A DNA stretch of 64,000 bases from Marinibacterium anthonyi (GCA_003217735.2 CP031585.1:5039501-5103500); one strand, 5' to 3'. Positions 9,943 to 19,072 are shown, counted from the first letter of the stretch. Notes: generated by a model not told the origin, from the sequence alone. Translations and numbers: made by a program.

Positions 9943-10923
9943 ATGCTGATGCTGGCCGGCCTTCTTGGGGTGATGGCGATGGGCGCCTTTGCCTTCGTCG
10001 GGGACGATGAATCCACCGATGACGATATGTCGGATGACATGTCCGAAAACGATAGCTCCGTGGACGAAAGTTCAGGCGGCGGTGCCGTCCAGAGCGGGGA
10101 AACCGAGGACCAGACCGAAGCGTCGATCGTGGTCGGCGACGCTGCGGACGAGGTGCTGCAGGGCGGTGCGGAGAACGACCAGATCAACGGGTATGACGGC
10201 GCCGACACGATCGACGGGGCCGGCGGGGACGACGTTCTGGATGGCGGCGAAGGGGACGATTTGGTGTCGGGCGGGGATGGCGACGACATCGTTCACGGCG
10301 ATGATGGCGACGATATTCTTTATGGGGATCAAGGGGATGATGAGATTTACGGCCACAACGGCGACGATGTTCTAAGCGGCGGGGACGGCGACGACACCCT
10401 GCAGGGATCGGAAGGCGACGACGTGGTGATGGGCGATGCGGGCGACGACAACGTGTCGGGCGGGCTGGGCGACGATGTCGTCACCGGCGGCGCGGGGTCG
10501 GATACGTTGATGGGCGGGGACGGCGACGACGTGGTGTCGGGCGTGGCGATGGATGGCGCGGACGGGACGGATTACGTCAACGGCGGCGATGGCGACGACC
10601 AGTTGATCGGCGATGACGGGGACATCATGACGGGCGGCGACGGGGCGGATGACTTTTACATCGCGGGCGACGAAGATCAGGAATCCCCCATTGAAATCAT
10701 GGACTTCGACCAGGACGAGGACAGCATGATCGTGGTCTGGGACACCGTTTCCGACCCCGACGCGGCCATCGACCTGGTGCCGGACGACGACGATCCCGAC
10801 CTGACGCACGTGATGATCGGCGACACCGAGGTGGCGCAGCTTTACGGGGCCGAGGGGCTGAGCGCGGATGATTTCGTGATCATGAGCCAGGAGGATTTCG
10901 ACGCCACGGGACTGGCGGCCTGA
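9943..10923 (+). CDS. RTX-like acidic calcium-binding repeat protein
   Basis: About 326 residues: a short N-terminal hydrophobic segment (LAGLLGVMAMGAFAF), then a very acidic Asp/Ser linker, then a long run of GGxGxD nonapeptide-type repeats (about residues 70-230, for example GGDGDD, HGDDGDDILYGDQGDD) that would form a Ca2+-filled beta roll. The C-terminal non-repeat domain has alternating acidic strands. A cell-surface or exported protein is likely. ATG 9943 has a GGAG SD 7 nt upstream; TTG 9877 and ATG 9904 in the same frame lack one. No type I secretion genes are nearby. Confidence 0.85.
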   Translation: MLMLAGLLGVMAMGAFAFVGDDESTDDDMSDDMSENDSSVDESSGGGAVQSGETEDQTEASIVVGDAADEVLQGGAENDQINGYDGADTIDGAGGDDVLDGGEGDDLVSGGDGDDIVHGDDGDDILYGDQGDDEIYGHNGDDVLSGGDGDDTLQGSEGDDVVMGDAGDDNVSGGLGDDVVTGGAGSDTLMGGDGDDVVSGVAMDGADGTDYVNGGDGDDQLIGDDGDIMTGGDGADDFYIAGDEDQESPIEIMDFDQDEDSMIVVWDTVSDPDAAIDLVPDDDDPDLTHVMIGDTEVAQLYGAEGLSADDFVIMSQEDFDATGLAA

Positions 10924-10932
10924 CCGGGCTGC

Positions 10933-10950
10933 GCCGGATCCGGCTTTTTC
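10933..10950 (+). terminator. Possible terminator of the RTX-like gene
   Basis: Self-complementary GCCGGATCCGGC followed by five T. The loop would be very small, so this is a weak candidate. Confidence 0.35.
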
Positions 10951-10952
10951 CT

Positions 10953-10980
10953 TTGCACGGTGGACGTTTTCGCGTATCAG
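10953..10980 (+). promoter_or_regulatory. Candidate sigma-70 promoter of rpsO
   Basis: TTGCAC and TATCAG separated by 16 bp, about 110 bp upstream of rpsO and just after the RTX-like gene's end. Judged by eye only. Confidence 0.35.
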
Positions 10981-11091
10981 CCTGCGATCCGGCCCGGAAT
11001 CAGCGACGATATCGGGCGGATACCTCCATGGGCCTGTGCTGGACGACATCCCGGCTTGCGCCATAACCCTTTGTTCCGAAAGGAGATCCCG

Positions 11092-11361
11092 ATGTCGATC
11101 ACGCCCGAAGTCAAAGCTCAGTTGATGAAGGACTATGCAACCAAGGAAGGCGACACCGGTTCGCCGGAAGTCCAGGTTGCGATCCTCAGCTCGCGTATCG
11201 CGACGCTGACCGAGCACTTCAAGACGCACAAGAAAGACAACCACGGCCGCCGCGGTCTTCTGAAAATGGTTGCTCAGCGCCGCAAGCTGCTGGACTACCT
11301 GAAAGCCAAGGACCAGGAGCGTTACGCGACCCTGATCCAACGCCTGGGCCTGCGCCGCTAA
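11092..11361 (+). CDS. rpsO: 30S ribosomal protein S15
   Basis: 89-residue primary 16S rRNA-binding protein of the 30S platform. The whole sequence is typical: [28 protein letters not shown], the [29 protein letters not shown] rRNA-contact region and the end QRLGLRR. A strong SD (AAAGGAGA) lies 5 nt before the ATG. In many bacteria pnp follows directly; here it is 3.3 kb away behind an accessory block. Confidence 0.98.
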   Translation: MSITPEVKAQLMKDYATKEGDTGSPEVQVAILSSRIATLTEHFKTHKKDNHGRRGLLKMVAQRRKLLDYLKAKDQERYATLIQRLGLRR

Positions 11362-11369
11362 GGACTTTC

Positions 11370-11414
11370 GTCCGTTTTGTACAAAATCTGAACGGTCTTT
11401 TGTCCGTTTTGTAC
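11370..11414 (+). repeat. Two direct repeats after rpsO
   Basis: GTCCGTTTTGTAC occurs at 11370-11382 and 11402-11414. The first copy extends into the palindrome TTTTGTACAAAA (11375-11386). It stands between the rpsO stop and the terminator stem. Confidence 0.75.
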
Positions 11415-11440
11415 GCCCGCCATCTGGCGGGCGTTTCGCG
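11414..11440 (+). terminator. Rho-independent terminator of rpsO
   Basis: Perfect 8-bp stem CGCCCGCC / GGCGGGCG with loop ATCT (11414-11433), followed by a T-rich run. It would end the rpsO transcript before the convergent thioesterase gene. Confidence 0.8.
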
Positions 11441-11486
11441 TTTTCGGGGGTGTGGTCCCCTTCGGCGCGATGGGGCGCCCCCTGCC

Positions 11487-11876
11487 CTAGGACGTGTAGA
11501 GATGGCTTGACGTCAGTTCGATCAGAAGCCGGTCGTCGGCGCCGCGCACTTCGGTCCGGACGGTGGCCATGGTGCGTCCGCGGCGGACGATGCGGGCCGT
11601 CGCCGTCAGCAGGCCGTCGCGCTGGTTCGCCAGAAGGATCGTCGTGAGGTTCGTCGCCAGGGGAAAGCCCTTGCCGTCGGGGGTGATCGTGGCGTCACCG
11701 ATGGCGCAGGCCGTGGCGACCACGTCGGCGAACCAGACCATCGCGCCGGCATGGATCACGCCGAAGGGGTTCAGCATCGAACCCGTCACCGGCATTTCGG
11801 CGCGGATCTGGTCCGGGTCCTGTTCGGTGATGCGGAAGGCCAGCGCGCCGTCATAGGTTACGCCCGTGAAATCCAT
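11487..11876 (-). CDS. PaaI-family hotdog thioesterase
   Basis: 129-residue hotdog-fold protein. The PaaI signature is NPFGVIHAGAMVWFADVVATACAI, with the conserved N...HGG-like segment (here HAG) and the ATNLTTILLANQRDGLLTATARIVRRGRT strand pair. It would hydrolyse acyl-CoA thioesters, often aromatic or hydroxylated ones. SD AAAGGA lies 9 nt before ATG. It diverges from the HxlR regulator and shares the 149-bp intergenic region carrying two GTTCC palindromes, so it is a probable target of that regulator. Confidence 0.85.
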   Translation of the reverse strand: MDFTGVTYDGALAFRITEQDPDQIRAEMPVTGSMLNPFGVIHAGAMVWFADVVATACAIGDATITPDGKGFPLATNLTTILLANQRDGLLTATARIVRRGRTMATVRTEVRGADDRLLIELTSSHLYTS

Positions 11877-11960
11877 GATCCGTCCTTTCCCGGCATCCGG
11901 TCGGAAAGACCCGGCGCCGCAAGTGCCGAAACTCCGTCGCGCAGACCCCTGCCCGAGTCG

Positions 11961-11999
11961 GTTCCCTTTTGGAACTGATATTGAGTTCCTTTTCAGAAC
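11961..11999. promoter_or_regulatory. Twin operator between thioesterase and HxlR genes
   Basis: GTTCC-CTTTT-GGAAC (11961-11975, perfect) and GTTCC-TTTTC-AGAAC (11985-11999, one mismatch), starting 24 bp apart. The second lies 27 bp before the HxlR start. Spacing and symmetry fit a dimeric winged-helix repressor bound twice; assignment to the adjacent HxlR protein is inference. Confidence 0.65.
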
Positions 12000-12025
12000 C
12001 CGTCAAGCGCGGGTATACTGCGCCC

Positions 12026-12487
12026 ATGAAATGGAATGCGCTCAGATCCGAATCCTGTCCCGTTGCGCGCGGCCTGTCGGTCATCGGCGACCGCTGGACG
12101 CTGCTGATCCTGCGGGAATGTTTTTTCGGGGTCCGCCGCTTTGACGATTTCCAGCAGCGGCTGGGCATCACCCGCCACGTTCTGGCCGAACGGTTGCGCC
12201 ACCTGGAAGACACCGGCGTGTTGCGGCGCGAGGTCTACCAGGACCGGCCCCTGCGCCATGAATACCGGCTGACCGAGGCCGGGCTGGCGTTGAATGCGGT
12301 GCTGGTGACGCTGATCGACTGGGCCGACCGGTATGCACCCGATGACACGGGGTCTTCGGTCACCTTGGTGGCCAGCGACACCGGGGCGGCGGTGCAGCCG
12401 CTGCTGATCGACGCCGCGACCGGGCAGCCGATCACCGCGCGCACCGTCAGGGCCGTGCCGCGGGAGGACCCCGGCGGCGCGGACTGA
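12026..12487 (+). CDS. HxlR-family transcriptional regulator
   Basis: 153 residues. The N-terminal MarR-like winged helix is typical of HxlR: CPVARGLSVIGDRWTLLILRECFFGVRRFDDFQQRLGITRHVLAERLRHLEDTGVLRRE, with the hallmark near-N-terminal Cys. An extra C-terminal segment of about 50 residues beyond the wing could take part in dimerisation or ligand binding. ATG 12026 gives the usual N-terminus; a longer frame to 11969 would run through the operator repeats. Divergent from the thioesterase gene and probably autoregulated. Confidence 0.9.
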   Translation: MKWNALRSESCPVARGLSVIGDRWTLLILRECFFGVRRFDDFQQRLGITRHVLAERLRHLEDTGVLRREVYQDRPLRHEYRLTEAGLALNAVLVTLIDWADRYAPDDTGSSVTLVASDTGAAVQPLLIDAATGQPITARTVRAVPREDPGGAD

Positions 12488-12577
12488 CGGCCGGCCGTCA
12501 TCTTCCTGCGCCAGCGAATCGGCAGGTCTGCTAGACTTGGCCCGGGGGGGAGGTGTGCCCCCGGGGGGATCAGTTGA

Positions 12578-13330
12578 ATGCGGTTCATCGGTATGGGAAT
12601 TGGGAGGGGCATCGCCCTTGGGGCCGCGATGGCGGCCAGCGCGGCGGCGGCACAGGACTGGAGCTATACGGTCACGCCCTACCTGTGGGCGGCCGGGCAA
12701 TCGGGCACGGTGGGCGTGCTGCAGGGGGTTCCGCCGGCCAACCTGGACCTGTCCTTCGGCGATATCTTCGACGACCTGGACGGGTCCTTCATGGTGACCG
12801 GCCGGGCGACGCGGGGGCGGTTCGCGATCACGGCGGATTTCGAATACATCCGCACCAAGGACACGGGCGACACGCCGGGCACCGACTACGGCACCGCGAC
12901 GGTGCGCACCGAGACGGTGATGGCGTCGCTTATGGCCGGCTACCAGATCACGGCCAGCCCCACGAGCGAGCTGTGGGGCGACATCGGGCTGCGGTACTGG
13001 AGCGTCGAGAACGAGGTGAACCTGGGCGCGGGAACCCAGCCCGCGACGACGGTGAAGGGGGACGGCCAATGGGTCGACCCGATGCTGGGCTTCCGGGGAT
13101 CTTACGAATTCGCGCCGAACTGGACGGCACGGGGCTGGGCGTATATCGGCGGTTTCGGCGCCGGATCGGACCTGATGACCGACATCTTCGGCGGGCTGAG
13201 CTATGCGTTCAACGACCGTTTCGCGGTCGTCGGCGGCTGGCGCTACATGACGGTGGACCGGACCGACGGGGCATTTGTCTACGACGTCAGCCAGAACGGC
13301 CCGATCCTGGGCCTGGCGATCAGCTTCTGA
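12578..13330 (+). CDS. Outer-membrane beta-barrel protein
   Basis: 250 residues with a signal peptide (GIALGAAMAASAAAAQD) and a body made of alternating strands with aromatic girdles (YTVTPYLWAAGQ, WGDIGLRYWSVEN, FRGSYEFAPNW, FAVVGGWRYMTVDR), ending in Phe (LAISF), the C-terminal signature used by the BAM complex. This is a general small porin/surface-antigen architecture; the function is not identifiable. Convergent with the DUF1254 gene, only 7 bp apart. Confidence 0.8.
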   Translation: MRFIGMGIGRGIALGAAMAASAAAAQDWSYTVTPYLWAAGQSGTVGVLQGVPPANLDLSFGDIFDDLDGSFMVTGRATRGRFAITADFEYIRTKDTGDTPGTDYGTATVRTETVMASLMAGYQITASPTSELWGDIGLRYWSVENEVNLGAGTQPATTVKGDGQWVDPMLGFRGSYEFAPNWTARGWAYIGGFGAGSDLMTDIFGGLSYAFNDRFAVVGGWRYMTVDRTDGAFVYDVSQNGPILGLAISF

Positions 13331-13337
13331 AGCGGTT

Positions 13338-14381
13338 TCAGTCCATCGCCTGCACCGAAGGGAAGGTCCAGGTTCCGTCCAGGATCGCGGACCCCGGTTG
13401 ATACATGCGCACGGCGTAGTTCCAGCCCGGCATGATCGGCAGGCAGTTCACGCGGCCATCGTCGCAGGCGCCCAGGTGGACGATCATGGACTCGTCGGCC
13501 TCGCGCTTGCCGGTGACCGAGTTGACGGAATAGGCGCCAAGCGCGTTCTGCTGGAAATAGCCGTCGGCGTTGTAAAGGCTGACCGACCAGAAGGCGCCGA
13601 CCGGGACCTTGGCGGGCACCTCGATCCTGTAGGCGCCCACGGGCAGGCCCGGATCGACGTTCAGGTAGAAGGCTTCGGTTTCGGGCAGGCCGCCCCAGCC
13701 GTAGGCGGTGCCGATGAAATGGCGGATCGGGTCGACCTGGGCCTTGGATCCGAAGGTGCGGGCGCTGTCGGGGATCGACCGGGCGAGTTCGAGCGTGGTT
13801 TTCAGGATATGTTCGAAATCGTCGTGGTTGTATTCGGGCGCGTCGAAGGGATCGTCGGCCGCGACCTGCAGCGTCATGGCGTCCTGGATGTCGTTCACCG
13901 CCTTGATGTCGGCCGGATCGGCGGCATCCACAAGGGTGCGCATGACGGCGATGACGAAGGGCGTGTCGAACGTGGCCTGGTCGAGCGTGTAGGCGCCGCC
14001 GCCGTGGAACACCTTGTTGATATAGTGATCCTGGTTGACGATCATGACCGAAAGATACCGCGTGCCGACATCCGGAACGGTCAGGGTCGCGCCCCCGGTC
14101 ACGTCGATCACCGCCATGGAATACAGCGTGTCGCGGTTCATGCGGATGGTCGGCTGATGGTCGACCGGGGTGGGCTGGCGCACATGGGCCAGCCGGTTCA
14201 TGCCGCCGGCGATCTTGAGGTACTTCTCCATTTCGATGTTGGTGGCGGCGCGGACGAAATTGTCGACCGTGACGGGCACTTCGGTCACGCGGACGGACCT
14301 GGAAAAGGCGTCGCCGGCGGGTTGGGCGATGGCCGTCGTGCCGGCCAGCAGGATGGGGATGGAAACAAGGGATCGGAACAT
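13338..14381 (-). CDS. Secreted DUF1254/DUF1214-type protein
   Basis: 347 residues with a signal peptide (LVSIPILLAGTTAIAQ). Conserved elements of the DUF1254 fold are seen: NFVRAATNIEMEKYLKIAGG, PTIRMNRDTLYSMAVIDVTGGATLTVPDVGTRYLSVMIVNQDHY, and later YGWGGLPETEAFYLNV and FWSVSLYNADGYF of the companion DUF1214 part. A catalytic role is not known. ATG 14381 has a strong AAAGGAGG SD 9 nt upstream; the longer frame to 14402 is not supported. Divergent from pnp. Confidence 0.82.
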   Translation of the reverse strand: MFRSLVSIPILLAGTTAIAQPAGDAFSRSVRVTEVPVTVDNFVRAATNIEMEKYLKIAGGMNRLAHVRQPTPVDHQPTIRMNRDTLYSMAVIDVTGGATLTVPDVGTRYLSVMIVNQDHYINKVFHGGGAYTLDQATFDTPFVIAVMRTLVDAADPADIKAVNDIQDAMTLQVAADDPFDAPEYNHDDFEHILKTTLELARSIPDSARTFGSKAQVDPIRHFIGTAYGWGGLPETEAFYLNVDPGLPVGAYRIEVPAKVPVGAFWSVSLYNADGYFQQNALGAYSVNSVTGKREADESMIVHLGACDDGRVNCLPIMPGWNYAVRMYQPGSAILDGTWTFPSVQAMD

Positions 14382-14578
14382 GACTGGGCCCTCCTTTGCC
14401 ACGAAGTCGTGAACTGGCTACAACCTTCGGCAAATCCGGCAATGACGCAGATCAACCGGTGCGGTGAAAGTCGTGTGCGATTTATCCCTGTTTCCAAATG
14501 CCCCGATATCCTGTATGCGCGGCGCATCTGAGACGTGACGCCAAGGCCCCGGCGTCGTGAAAAAGGATGACAGGGGTC

Positions 14579-14627
14579 GGCGGCAATGGGGCCGCCACAT
14601 AAATCGGGAGACCCGGCAGGGGCCGGG
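14579..14627 (+). promoter_or_regulatory. Hairpins in the pnp 5' leader
   Basis: Two stems precede pnp: GGCGGC-N6-GCCGCC (14579-14596) and CCCGGC-AGGG-GCCGGG (14612-14627). In enterobacteria a leader hairpin is cut by RNase III and used for PNPase autoregulation; the same role here is inference. Confidence 0.4.
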
Positions 14628-14651
14628 AGTGCTCCCTTGAGGATACGACAC

Positions 14652-16799
14652 ATGTTTAACGTTACGACGAAATCCATGCAGTGGGGCGAGGAAACGCTTA
14701 CACTGGAAACGGGCAAGGTTGCCCGTCAGGCGGATGGCACCGTGATCGCCACGCTGGGCGAAACCAGCGTGATGGCGAACGTGACCTACGCCAGGGCACA
14801 GAAAGAGGGCCAGGATTTCTTCCCCCTCACCGTTCACTACCAGGAAAAATATTACGCGGCCGGCAAGATCCCGGGCGGCTTCTTCAAGCGCGAAGCGCGG
14901 CCGACCGAAAAGGAAACGCTGACCGCACGTCTGATCGACCGTCCGATCCGCCCGCTGTTCGTCCCCGGCTTCAAGAACGAAGTCCTGGTGATGTGCACCG
15001 TGCTGAGCCACGATCTGGTCAATGACCCCGACATCGTCGCGATGATCGCCGCCTCGGCCGCGCTGACGCTTTCGGGCGCTCCGTTCATGGGCCCGATCGC
15101 CGGCTGCCGCGTGGGCTACGAGGATGGAGAATACATCCTGAACCCGACCGTCGACGACATGCAGGGCCTGCGCCTGAACCCGGATCAGCGCCTGGACCTG
15201 GTGGTTGCCGGGACCAAGGACGCCGTGATGATGGTGGAATCGGAAGCCTACGAGCTGACCGAAGCCGAAATGCTGGGTGCCGTGACCTTTGCGCACGAGC
15301 AGATCCAGCCGGTCATCGACCTGATCATCTCGCTGGCCGAATCCGCCGCGAAAGAGCCGTTCGACTTCACGCCGCCGGATTATTCCGAGCTGTCCGCAGC
15401 CGTGAAGGCCGCCGGTGAAGACAAGATGCGCGCCGCTTTCGCGATCAAGGACAAGCAGGAACGCGTGGCCGCCGTTGGCGCCGCCCGCGAGGCCATCCTG
15501 GCCGCGCTGACCGAAGAACAGGCCGCCGACAAGAACCTTGGTTCGGCGCTGAAGAAGCTGGAAGCGTCGATCCTGCGCGGTGACGTGGTCAAGGGCGGCA
15601 CCCGGATCGACGGGCGTTCGACCACCGACGTGCGTCCGATCGAAGCCGAAACCGGCCTGCTGCCGCGGACCCACGGGTCGGCGCTGTTCACCCGGGGTGA
15701 AACCCAGGGCCTGGTCGTGACCACGCTGGGCACCGGCGATGACGAACAGTTCATCGACGCGCTGCACGGCAACTTCAAATCGAACTTCCTGCTGCATTAC
15801 AACTTCCCGCCGTATTCGGTCGGTGAAGTGGGCCGCGTCGGGTCGCCGGGTCGCCGTGAAATCGGCCACGGCAAGCTGGCATGGCGCGCGCTGCAGGCGG
15901 TTCTGCCCGCCCCGACCGACTTCCCCTACACGATCCGCATCGTGTCCGAGATCACCGAATCCAACGGCTCGTCCTCGATGGCGTCGGTCTGCGGTGGGTC
16001 GCTGTCGATGATGGACGCGGGCGTTCCGCTGAAATCGGCGGTTGCCGGTGTGGCCATGGGCCTGATCCTGGAAGACGACGGGTCCTACGCGATCCTGACC
16101 GACATCCTGGGCGACGAAGACCACCTGGGCGACATGGACTTCAAGGTCGCGGGTACGGAAAACGGCATCACGTCGCTGCAGATGGACATCAAGGTCGCGG
16201 GCATCACGCCCGAGATCATGGAGAAAGCCCTGGCGCAGGCCAAGGACGGCCGGATGCACATCCTGGGCGAGATGTCCAAGGCCCTGTCGGAAACCAAGGG
16301 TTTCAGCGTCCACGCACCGCGCATCGAAACGATGACCATCCCCACCGACAAGATCCGTGAAGTGATCGGGTCCGGCGGCAAGGTCATCCGCGAGATCGTG
16401 GAAGTGTCGGGCGCCAAGGTCGACATCAACGACGACGGCGTGATCAAGATCGCTTCGGCCGACGGTGACGCGATCCAGAAGGCCTATGACATGATCTACG
16501 CGATCGTGGCAGAGCCGGAAGAAGGCCAGGTTTACACCGGCAAGGTCGTGAAGATCGTCGATTTCGGCGCCTTCGTGAACTTCTTCGGCAAGCGCGACGG
16601 CCTGGTGCACGTGTCCCAGATCATGAACAAGCGCCTGAACCATCCTTCGGACGTTCTGAAGGAAGGCCAGGAAGTGAAGGTCAAGCTGCTGGGCTTTGAC
16701 GATCGCGGCAAGGTTCGCCTGTCGATGAAGGTCGTCGACCAGGAGACCGGCGAAGAGATCGTCGAAGAGAAGAAACAGAAGGAAGAAGCCGAGGAGTGA
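14652..16799 (+). CDS. pnp: Polyribonucleotide nucleotidyltransferase
   Basis: Phosphorolytic 3'-5' exoribonuclease of the RNA degradosome. 715 residues with all parts in order: first RNase PH core ([24 protein letters not shown]), helical linker, second RNase PH core ([30 protein letters not shown]; the catalytic FMDGPI-like region), KH domain ([20 protein letters not shown]) and S1 domain ([32 protein letters not shown]). The ATG at 14652 follows GAGG by about 9 nt. A strong terminator follows. Confidence 0.98.
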   Translation: MFNVTTKSMQWGEETLTLETGKVARQADGTVIATLGETSVMANVTYARAQKEGQDFFPLTVHYQEKYYAAGKIPGGFFKREARPTEKETLTARLIDRPIRPLFVPGFKNEVLVMCTVLSHDLVNDPDIVAMIAASAALTLSGAPFMGPIAGCRVGYEDGEYILNPTVDDMQGLRLNPDQRLDLVVAGTKDAVMMVESEAYELTEAEMLGAVTFAHEQIQPVIDLIISLAESAAKEPFDFTPPDYSELSAAVKAAGEDKMRAAFAIKDKQERVAAVGAAREAILAALTEEQAADKNLGSALKKLEASILRGDVVKGGTRIDGRSTTDVRPIEAETGLLPRTHGSALFTRGETQGLVVTTLGTGDDEQFIDALHGNFKSNFLLHYNFPPYSVGEVGRVGSPGRREIGHGKLAWRALQAVLPAPTDFPYTIRIVSEITESNGSSSMASVCGGSLSMMDAGVPLKSAVAGVAMGLILEDDGSYAILTDILGDEDHLGDMDFKVAGTENGITSLQMDIKVAGITPEIMEKALAQAKDGRMHILGEMSKALSETKGFSVHAPRIETMTIPTDKIREVIGSGGKVIREIVEVSGAKVDINDDGVIKIASADGDAIQKAYDMIYAIVAEPEEGQVYTGKVVKIVDFGAFVNFFGKRDGLVHVSQIMNKRLNHPSDVLKEGQEVKVKLLGFDDRGKVRLSMKVVDQETGEEIVEEKKQKEEAEE

Positions 16800-16822
16800 T
16801 CCTGCGTCTTTCCTGAAGATCG

Positions 16823-16852
16823 GGCCCCGGTGGAAACACCGGGGCCTTTTTT
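16823..16852 (+). terminator. Rho-independent terminator of pnp
   Basis: Perfect 10-bp stem GGCCCCGGTG / CACCGGGGCC with loop GAAA (16823-16846) and six T. Textbook intrinsic terminator 24 bp after the pnp stop. Confidence 0.93.
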
Positions 16853-16860
16853 GTTGGGGG

Positions 16861-17460
16861 TCAGGGGCGCCCTGCCCTCTCTCGCGTGGCCTCGTCCACG
16901 AGTGTGCGGATCTGGCGCAGCAGCGGGTGGCGGGCGGTTTGCGCCGTGCCGTAGGTCAGGTTGAAGGCATAGTCGAAATCGGGGGCGTTGCGGCCCAGCA
17001 CGTGCTGCAGCATGGTTTCCAGCTTGTCGAAGCCCTTGGCCATGACCGCCTCGGGCGTCCGGGCGTCCGCGTATTCGTCCCAAAGCGCCATCATCGACGC
17101 CTGCATGTCGGGCGGCAGCGGGTCGCACAGGCGCTGCATGTCGCGCCGTTCGCGGGCCTGGCGGTTGTCGTCGGGGGTCTGTCGGGTGGCCGGAACGTCG
17201 CCCGAGATCGCCTCGCCCAGGTCGTGGACCAGGCACAGCTTGAGCAGCCGCAGCATGTCGATGCCGTCCAGGTCGTCTTCGAACAGGCAGGCCATCAGGC
17301 ACAGGCGCCAGCTGTGTTCGGCCGTGCTTTCCGCGCGTCCCTGCGAGGTCGCGCCGCTGCGCAGGGTGTCCTTGAGGCGTTCGGCGTCCTGCAGGAAGGC
17401 GAGGATCGCGCGCAGGCGCGCGTCGGATGGGGGTGCGGATGGAGTCTCGGATCGGGTCAT
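16861..17460 (-). CDS. HD-domain hydrolase (YfbR-like)
   Basis: 199 residues. Metal-binding HD-fold pattern: H49 in STAEHSW, H79-D80 in LVHDLGEAISGDVPAT and a distal Asp in the following helices. HD proteins of this size and with the EHSWR...HDLGE order are 5'-nucleotidase or (d)NMP phosphohydrolases of the YfbR type. The frame extends far upstream through low-complexity repeats, but the family start is MTRSETPS at 17460. Convergent with pnp. Confidence 0.85.
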   Translation of the reverse strand: MTRSETPSAPPSDARLRAILAFLQDAERLKDTLRSGATSQGRAESTAEHSWRLCLMACLFEDDLDGIDMLRLLKLCLVHDLGEAISGDVPATRQTPDDNRQARERRDMQRLCDPLPPDMQASMMALWDEYADARTPEAVMAKGFDKLETMLQHVLGRNAPDFDYAFNLTYGTAQTARHPLLRQIRTLVDEATRERAGRP

Positions 17461-17828
17461 GGGTCTATTGGTAGGACCGGCCGCGCGGCGCTGCAACGCG
17501 GGGCATGTTTTATGCCCGATCCGGCCCGTTTCGGGGCATGGGCTTGACGGATGGGCCCGGCGCCGGTTCGGTGCTGTTCCAGGCGGGTGTTGTCGGGCCG
17601 GACGTGGTGAGGGATCTGGTGAGGGACATGATGGCGGACACGGTGGCGGACACGGGCTGGATCGCGACACTGCGTTCGAACGTGATCGCGCCGGTTCCAC
17701 GTGGTCGATCCGGCGGGCAAGCTGGTGAATGTCCGGGCACACGACGGGGCACACGAGGGGGCACTCGGGGAGGCACACGAGGGGCCGCACGGGTGATTTA
17801 CCCGGGGATTGCGGTGTAAGGTCCGGAC
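17461..17828. other. Repeat-rich spacer without a credible gene
   Basis: 368 bp between the HD and ATPase genes. It holds a small hairpin (GGGCAT / ATGCCC, 17501-17517), two copies of a TGGTGAGGGA unit and two copies of TGGCGGACACGG near 17605-17655, and the GGCACACGA array at 17734-17791. Open frames through it on both strands are low-complexity products of the repeats. Confidence 0.6.
17734..17791. repeat. 11-13 bp tandem array upstream of the ATPase gene
   Basis: Five successive imperfect units around GGGGCACACGA: 17734-17744, 17745-17756, 17757-17767, 17768-17780 and 17781-17791. The array ends 38 bp before the ATPase start codon. Confidence 0.75.
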
Positions 17829-19052
17829 ATGCGGCGTTTGCGTAGAAGAAACCCTTTCGATCCCGCCCATGCGGCCCGGCCCGATATCTTTCGCGGCCGC
17901 GAGGACGAGATCGGGGACGTGGCCGAAGCGCTGAGCGCGGCCAGCTACGGCGATCCGGTCGAACATATCCTGGTGACCGGCGAACGCGGGATCGGAAAGA
18001 CCTCGCTTCTGGAGATCTGCGCGCGGATCGCGCAGGACGACATGCCGGGCACGCGGACCGGCTTCGATTTCCTGGTGGTGTCGATTTCGCTGACCGGCGT
18101 GACCGACATGTTCCAGATCACCCAGCGCGTCGCCAGCGCCATCCGGGACGAGCTGGACCGCCGCAAGGTGGCCAACCCGGGCCTGCGGTCGGTGGTCCAG
18201 TTCCTGCTGAACTGGGAGATCCTTGGCGTGCATTATCACCGGCCCGACAGCGCGGTCAGCGACGACCAGGCGATGGGCCTGCTGGTCGAGCAATGCGTGC
18301 GGATCGAACGGACGGGGCATTTCCAGGGGATCCTTGTCATCATGGACGAGGCCGACGATCCGCCGGCCTCGGCGCGGCTGGCGACCTGGTGCAAGACCTT
18401 CACCGAACGCTTTGGCCAGGCCGAAGGCGCACGGCTGGTGCTGTGCCTGGCCGGCCAGGTCGAGCTGACGGCGAAGCTGCGCCAGGATCACCAATCGGCG
18501 CTGCGGCTGTTTCGGGAATGCACCCTGCCGGTGCTGTCGCGGGCGGAATGCGAACAGATCCTGCGCGCCGGGATCGCGCTGTCGAACGGGTCGTCGGATG
18601 AAAAGACCGAATTGCGCGACGACGCGGTGGCGCTGCTGACCGACCTGGCCGAAGGCTATCCCTATTTCCTGCAGGTCTATGCCCGGGCGGCGTTCAAGGC
18701 CGATCGGGACAACGTGCTGGACGGGGCCGACGTGCAGGCGGCGCAGGTCGGCGCGACCGAGGAGATCGGCCAGAAGTTCTTTCGCGGGATCTACGACGCG
18801 GTGGCCACGTCCGACAATTACCGCGCGGTGCTGCGCGCCATGGCACCCTTTGGCAACCGGTGGGTCGGCCGGCAGGAGATCCTGAAGGCGGCCGAGGGCG
18901 TGAGCGAGGCCAACGTGAACAACGCCCTGCGCAAGCTGCGCGACGGGGCCGTGGTGGAACTGCACCCCGACCGGCCCGGCACCTACCGGCTGCAGACCAA
19001 TGCCTTTGCCGCCTGGCTGTCGACCCGTGACGCCGGGTCTTCGACGGCCTGA
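17829..19052 (+). CDS. Orc1/Cdc6- or STAND-like P-loop ATPase with C-terminal winged helix
   Basis: 407 residues. N-terminal FRGREDEIGDVAEAL, Walker A GERGIGKTS (51-59), Walker B ILVIMDEAD (168-176) and an RxxE sensor-like region, followed by a helical domain with GYPYFLQVYA, typical of the ATPase domains shared by archaeal Orc1/Cdc6-type and STAND proteins. The last 90 residues (NRWVGRQEIL...SEANVNNALRKLRDGAVVELHPDRPGTYRLQ) form a winged-helix DNA-binding domain. AAGG lies 7 nt before the ATG. Stands alone as a transcription unit with tandem repeats on both sides, so the ATPase may act on that DNA. The role is not known. Confidence 0.85.
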   Translation: MRRLRRRNPFDPAHAARPDIFRGREDEIGDVAEALSAASYGDPVEHILVTGERGIGKTSLLEICARIAQDDMPGTRTGFDFLVVSISLTGVTDMFQITQRVASAIRDELDRRKVANPGLRSVVQFLLNWEILGVHYHRPDSAVSDDQAMGLLVEQCVRIERTGHFQGILVIMDEADDPPASARLATWCKTFTERFGQAEGARLVLCLAGQVELTAKLRQDHQSALRLFRECTLPVLSRAECEQILRAGIALSNGSSDEKTELRDDAVALLTDLAEGYPYFLQVYARAAFKADRDNVLDGADVQAAQVGATEEIGQKFFRGIYDAVATSDNYRAVLRAMAPFGNRWVGRQEILKAAEGVSEANVNNALRKLRDGAVVELHPDRPGTYRLQTNAFAAWLSTRDAGSSTA

Positions 19053-19072
19053 CCGGGCGGGCCACGTCTGGC

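Noticed and set aside
17505-17819. 104-codon frame before the ATPase gene
   Set aside because: The product is Gly/Arg/Thr low complexity produced by the tandem repeats and has no supported SD.
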